Shown here: positions 58,978-64,000 of the stretch, piece by piece | How positions within the stretch are numbered: the stretch's first letter is position 1 | Layout of the letters: every line of letters starts with the position of its first letter | Assembly: GCA_963556255.1 (NCBI GenBank) | Contig: OY744605.1 | Span: forward strand, 40,899,944-40,963,943 | DNA length: 64,000 nt | Source of the DNA: Allolobophora icterica | Lineage: Eukaryota; Annelida; Clitellata; Crassiclitellata; Lumbricidae | Direction: 5' to 3' | Made by a program: the position numbers and the translations under genes | Notes under the pieces: model-generated | Database searches by the model: none | Told to the model about the DNA's origin: nothing | Seen by the model: only the letters and a program-made list of their open reading frames with translations

Positions 58978-60266
58978 CAGGGGCGGATCTAGACTTTTTC
59001 TTTACGGGGGGGGGCGATTTTATGGACGTTCAAGATCAAAGGAATTAACTCGAAGGTCAAGCGCAGGGCACCATCCTATTCACGAGCGCTACATCAAATC
59101 AAAGGGTGTTTCCAGAGAGTAATCCAAAAGAGATCAGAGTCCAGTTTCCAGAAGGCCAAATCAAATCAGAGGGGGTTTCCATAGAGTAGTCCGAAAGAGG
59201 TCCGATTCCGGTTTCCAAAAGGCCGAATCAAATCAGAGGGGTTTTTCCAGAGTAGTCCAAAAGAGGTCCGAGTCCGGTTTCCAGGAGGCTAGATCAAGAG
59301 AGGAGGCAGAGCAGCTGTCAAGGCGGGTGTCGTTTAGGGCGAGAATAATTTGAAAGCGGAGGATCAAATGAGTCAGGGTAGGAGTACTTGAAAAGGTGAG
59401 ATTTCGATTTTGAGTGGAAATCCCGGGTGGTATAGATAGAGGAACATAAGGAGGAGGATGGCGGACGGGTTGCAGTGATGATGGCGGAACGCAAAATCTT
59501 CGGAATTCGGAGGGGAGATCATTCCAGAGGCGTGGACCGCGCGGTGCTGTGTTGAATAGGCCTATGGCTCTGTTGGAGAATTTGAGATGAGTTGTGACTG
59601 GGGGTCGAGAAAGACTGAGATAGAAGGATGATCGGATGGAGCGTGTTTCTTGGAGAGTGAAGAGATCACGGAGGTACTCTGGCTGGGAATATTGCAGGGA
59701 GTTGTAGGTTAGTGATACTAGTAGGCCTAAAGAACTTTGAAGTTAATTCGCTCTGGCATTCTTAGCCAATGGAGTGATTTAAGGGGGGCAGTGATACGAG
59801 GAAGATGCTGTTGTATTATGCTAGTCCGATATATATTCTAGTGCCTCAATTATTTTCACTCCTTGATCATGAAACTGCATCAGTGATTCAGTTCTTTCCG
59901 CCAAGCTGGTTTCGCACAAATGTCATGCCCTTTAACTGTTCGCCTACATGAATTAGAATGCGCTTTGCTTGGCTGAAGCGATAAAGAAAGACACAAGGTC
60001 CTTGATGATATACCTATGGAATTGCCTATACTCTGAACGGAAGAGGTCTTCGAGCATGATAAAAGCAAGGACATCTAGAAGTAATATTCAAACGGCAGTC
60101 CGTCGCTGTACAGGCGTAATAATAATCACATGACATTTATCCTGTAGTAGGCCTATGTATACAGTATACCAAATTTAAAACTTTTAAATATAGAAAAAAA
60201 ATTATTTTTTAGACTCTTAGGGGAGGCGATCGCCCCAATCGCCCCCCCCCTCTGGATCCGCCACTG
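58978..60266. mobile_element. hAT-type element with perfect 8-bp TSD, containing a LINE copy
   Basis: The ends CAGGGGCGGATCTAGAC and CTCTGGATCCGCCACTG are inverted repeats followed inward by G or C runs. Flanks are CTGTCCCC on both sides (58970-58977 and 60267-60274). A LINE fragment lies inside. Confidence 0.88.
59045..59815 (-). mobile_element. CR1/L2-like LINE fragment, inverted relative to 52507-53925
   Basis: Its complement matches 53160-53880 almost throughout: the end with CTTGACCTTCGAGT, the ~65-base minisatellite units with TCTTTTGGACTAC, the C-terminal coding part and CACTCCATTGGCTAAGAAT. It lies inside the hAT element. Confidence 0.85.
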
Positions 60267-60853
60267 CTGTCCCCACCGAAATAGTACATCGGACGACGGA
60301 AGACAGTAGGAATAGGCCTAGTCGAAGTCAGCAGTTGGACAGAAGCGAGTCGGCAATAGCAGTCAGTAGTCAGTCGAAAGCAGAAGTTTGATCGAAAAGA
60401 TGGAGTTCGCGGGAGAGCAGAGGCGATTGACTGAGATCTTCGACGGCATCTGAACTGGCGGATAGGACTTGGCCGACGCGACCGCAGATGTACACGACGA
60501 TTGTCGGTGACATTCTTCCCGTCGCAGAGAGTGCGGTGCACAGTAGAGGCGTCAAACCCGAGTCGATTTCGGTTGTTGTCTCGTTGCTGTGCTGAACTAA
60601 TACAGCGGTGTGTCGTTCAATTGTGGTTTCTGCATAAAGCCCTCTGATAGACCACGGATCGAGGTCCGATAGACCGACACGGGCATATCTTACCAAGGGT
60701 TCTCCAACGCTCCATCATTTGGTAACAGTAGGTTATAAGCGAAAGGAGGAACCAGTTAGCTACATTGGTAAGACCGTAAGGCTGCGTCTCATGCGCCTCT
60801 GTGTTAGAGACCAAAGATTCTCTTGGACGTATAGTAGAAGAAATGCATAGTAG

Positions 60854-61446
60854 CATGGGCGGCGATCATGTCCCCCCACCTTTAAGAGTGGAGGGAAACA
60901 CCATACATATTTGTCCCCTCCCCCACTTTTCGAAAAAAAAGGCGAAGAAATGTAATTGTGTGTGAGGGTTTTCAATGCCTTTTTTGACCAGATGAGGTAA
61001 AAACTCAATTTTTGAGCAGAAGTGTCCCCCCAAAAAAAATTCAAAGAAAGAAGAAGAAATTGGTTTTAAGAAAGTGTTAATATTTTTGGGGAAGAATTTT
61101 AAAAGAAAGGTAATAAACGTTGTAGACGAATTTCTAAGAAAGGACATTATGACATTGTTGTTGGCAGTGGGAGACCCGAAGAAAGTAGTAAAAAGAGGTG
61201 AATGACTAAAAAATCCAGAAAAAGTCTACGGACCAAAAATTTTGTGCTTGTTGACTGTTAAAAAAAGTTGTAAAAGAGGTGAAAGACTATAAGAAAAAGG
61301 TCATCAACTTTTCAAGGAGATGAATTGGAAATTTTTTGGATATGAATTTGTAGGAAGAAATTTTTGGGGGAGAATAAAATTATCTTCGGTGACCATGGCC
61401 GACTTTGTCCCCCCCCCCCACCTCTCAGACAAGATCGCCGCCACTG
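60854..61446. mobile_element. hAT-type element, GGCGGCGATC family, long copy with perfect TSD
   Basis: The ends CATGGGCGGCGATCATGTCC and AAGATCGCCGCCACTG; flanks CATAGTAG on both sides (60846-60853 and 61447-61454). It is about three times longer than the copies at 54922 and 58199. No transposase is seen. Confidence 0.88.
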
Positions 61447-61454
61447 CATAGTAG

Positions 61455-62104
61455 GCCAGAATGTGCCATGGCCGGTAAGTTACTTACTTACTTGAAGAAT
61501 AAAACGACAATTTTATGACGTAAATCGTATATACAATATAGACGTCATTTGTGATTATTGCTCAGATGACGTCATAAACATCTGAAGCCTGGAAGAGATC
61601 AGACGAGACGAGACATTTCCAACAGAAATTTACCGAAAATGTCATTTACAAAATCGAAACTCGACGAAAAACTGCATTTTTTCAAGACGCATATCGACAA
61701 AGACTCGATGGTGCGAAGAAATTGTCATTTCGACCAGAAATCATCGAAAACGTTGAGCATAAAAATGTTCAAATGTTCCATCGAAGTTCGACCTGGGACC
61801 AATATTAGTCTCAGGTTCGACTAAGAATTGTTAAATCCAGGAATCGCAAAGCGATGAATAACTGACTTATCAACACGAATTAAAACCTCGAACAGAACAT
61901 CAAAGCAGGCAGAAGTCGAAATTAAACGTAAGAATTGAAAATTTCATTTAATAACAAATTGAATAAGGTATATATAGGATAGGCCTGGGACTAACATAGT
62001 CCCAGGATAAGCCTAGGTAAAAGGTCTAATTATCTAATATAACTTTTCTAGCGCCGTTTTCATGATGCACAGAGCACCAGATGATGGTTGCTTCTAAGGA
62101 AAAT
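61455..62104. other. No recognisable feature
   Basis: Contains short frames without domain signature and several TGACGTCAT-like motifs (61545-61575), which could be CRE-type sites but have no supporting context. Confidence 0.3.
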
Positions 62105-62106
62105 CC

Positions 62107-62275
62107 AGTGATGGGCAATAGTTAACTAAAAAGTTGCTAACTTTTAGTTTAAATTTAAAAAAATTAGTTAAAGATGAAGTTTAACTTTTAAAAAATTAGT
62201 TTAGTTAAAACCATAGTTTAACTAAACATTTTTAGTTGCTAACTAAAAAGTTTAACTAAAAAAATCACCAATATG
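62107..62275. mobile_element. Left part of a degenerate hAT-type MITE
   Basis: CAGTGATGGGCAATAGTTAA begins a 170-base stretch of repeated AGTTAACT/TTTAGTT motifs. No right terminus was found. Confidence 0.4.
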
Positions 62276-62435
62276 CAACTATTTTTTCACAATGAACATT
62301 GAACACTGTCAGCAAAAAACATTTAACACTGCATGGTTTTAGCATTAACAGCCTGTGTTTTCAAATTCATACACTACATGTACTGTATGTGAGTAAAGAT
62401 TGACAGAAGCAGGCCGTGTATCACAGTGTATGACG

Positions 62436-63339
62436 CAGTCTTGTTGTCCTCAAGACCAAGGTCTTGGTCTCGAGTGCACTCGAGTTCGTTTTTAAAAGTC
62501 TTGGTCTTGGTCTTGGTCTTGAGACCAAAGGTCTTGGTCTTGGGCTTGAGGTTCAAGGTCTTGGTCTTGGTCTTGGTCTTGAGGTTCAAAGTCTTGGTCT
62601 TGGTTTTTCAAGACCAAGACCAAGACTTTTGTCAATATGAACAGTCATTAATTTTAGCAAACGGCAAGAATTAAAAAATTTATCCAATAATTACTCATAC
62701 AGTTATTGCTTTAGTATTTACACGGTGTGAATGAGGCTTCACTGTTGTTTTGGACAATTATTTTGACTTCCGGTTATTTACCATGGAATGATTTCAAAAC
62801 AGACTCATGATTAATTTGTACATTTACATCCGGTTCCTGAAAAGCTGCTTTGTGTGCTAGCGATTTCAGCATTTGTAGACCGTGTTTTTTCACATGGCAG
62901 AATTTTTATGAGGCCCCACAGGTCACGTCTTGGTCAGAAAATTCTGAGCAAATTGGTTTTTATAAATTCAACAGGCATTTGGAATAACATTTCGCATGAA
63001 GGACTTTTGTAAATACGAATTCGGAATTCTCTGCAGTCTCCATTTAGAGTTGTTTTCCTTGAATAAAAGAAAAAACTCATGTTTTCATTAAAATAACGAG
63101 TAGTCCGACTGGACAATATTTAGTAAGGAATAGAAGTCTGGATACGACTGTGATTTTTTTGGGTCTTGGTCTCGGTCTTGGTCTTGAGGTTCAAGGTCTT
63201 GGTCTTGGTCTTGGTCTTGAGGTTCAAGGTCTTGGTCTTCGTCTTGAGGTTCAAGGTCTTGGTCTTGGTCTTGGTCTTGAGGTTCAAGGTCTTGGTCTTG
63301 GTCTTGGTCTTGAGGTCTAAGGTCTTGACAACAAGACTG
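62436..63339. mobile_element. hAT-type element with (GGTCTT)n arms, copy 2, perfect TSD
   Basis: The same ends as 46377-46927 (CAGTCTTGTTGTC and GACAACAAGACTG) with flanks GTATGACG on both sides (62428-62435 and 63340-63347). The hexamer arrays are at 62450-62632 and 63160-63325. The central part is longer than in copy 1 and inverted relative to it; it includes about 300 bases not in copy 1. Confidence 0.92.
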
Positions 63340-63460
63340 GTATGACGTAGCTAAGTGTAGAATAATAATGATCGAAAATCTCTACACAGGAATTGCGTTT
63401 GGCTGGTGCACAGCTCCTCCGATTCCATGTTCACTGACTGCTGGTCAGGAACCAGACGAA

Positions 63461-63567
63461 ATGAATGGACCTTCAGCAGCAGCAGCAACTACAGCATCGT
63501 CACCAGAGGATCAAGAGTTGACTATTCATCTGCCAGATGGCAGCACTGCTCTGAAACTGTGTTCTAG
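63461..63567 (+). CDS. Probable first coding exon of an unidentified gene
   Basis: From the ATG at 63461 the peptide reads MNGPSAAAATTASSPEDQEL then TIHLPDGSTALKLCS, ending at a strong donor AG|GTAGGT at 63568. The frame is also open upstream to an ATG at 63368. A low-complexity Ala/Thr/Ser start followed by a two-strand TIHLPDGS hairpin suggests the beginning of a beta-grasp fold (ubiquitin-like, TGS or FERM F1), but this is only a guess. The remaining exons would lie beyond the window. Confidence 0.5.
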
Positions 63568-64000
63568 GTAGGTGGCTTTTAAGTACTTCGTCTTGTTTCT
63601 TTGCTTCTCATTTCATTTTTCCCTTCGCACAACAGCTACAGTTGCAGTGGCAATGATAGCAGATAACACGTAGTCAAAAGAGTTTCAATCTTATTTTGAA
63701 ATTTAAGGGAATCTCTTAAGTTTTAAATTACTACCAAAGGATGATTAACTTTAAAATATCCAGAGGAATAGCTGCCAATATGCTAAACTTGATGAAGTGC
63801 ACCATGTAAAGTTTGTATTAAATTTACATTTAAGTTTGCATTTGCCTTACCTTACCTGTTTGCAGATTAACTTGCCTGTATAATTATAACCCTCAGCTGA
63901 ACTGAGATTAGAAATTAACTGATTGGGTGACACACTGATGTTGAATTAATCTTAAGTCGATTTTCTAAATTTTGTAATGTCAATTTAAAATTGGTGAACT
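63568..64000 (+). other. Probable intron of the gene at the right edge
   Basis: AT-rich sequence following the GTAGGT donor. No further exon was recognised. Confidence 0.35.

Overview
This looks like a window of animal nuclear genome. It has GT/AG-spliced genes with short exons and long AT-rich introns, a metazoan-type adhesion receptor, and a dense load of eukaryotic transposons. Nothing suggests an operon or a prokaryote. The receptor family and the mixture of CR1/L2-like LINEs, tRNA-derived SINEs, hAT elements and MULEs fit a bilaterian, probably a marine invertebrate. A deuterostome (echinoderm, hemichordate or cephalochordate) is my best guess, but the species cannot be fixed from sequence alone.

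The main gene lies on the minus strand, from about 33.5 kb down to 9.5 kb. Twenty exons could be placed with splice sites and reading phases that agree throughout. Together they encode most of a single-pass receptor of about 1190 residues: four Ig domains, five fibronectin type III (FN3) domains, a transmembrane helix and a short acidic cytoplasmic tail. Four Ig plus five FN3 is the layout of the protogenin/IGDCC4 branch of the DCC/neogenin family; DCC and neogenin have six FN3. Most Ig and FN3 domains are split over two exons. The signal-peptide exon was not found. It should lie upstream, between 33.5 and 63 kb. Two introns use GC rather than GT donors, and the first Ig exon carries an apparent frameshift. 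A probable poly(A) signal lies at about 9.08 kb.

At the right edge (63.4-63.57 kb, plus strand) there is a probable first coding exon of another, divergently oriented gene. Its product was not identified.

Everything else recognisable is repeat. Twelve non-autonomous hAT-type elements can be delimited, eleven of them with 8-bp target-site duplications (TSDs) or clear remnants of one. They include two members of a family built from (AAGACC)n hexamer arrays, three members of a GGCGGCGATC family, and one element inserted in a TA microsatellite. Fragments of hAT coding sequence (a C-terminal dimerisation domain and a BED finger) are also present. A 2.4-kb MULE with a FLYWCH/transposase gene, long inverted repeats made of short GC-rich sub-repeats and a perfect 9-bp TSD sits inside a receptor intron. 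It landed in an older tRNA-type SINE. A second element with similar sub-repeat arms (39.1-40.7 kb) contains a nested Helitron with correct TC...CTAG ends. Smaller items are two GGGGYCGTCCATAAA elements with 3-bp duplications, one TA-flanked MITE carrying a minisatellite, about ten LINE fragments, several SINEs, and long micro- and minisatellites. From 33.5 to 63 kb no cellular coding exon could be supported.
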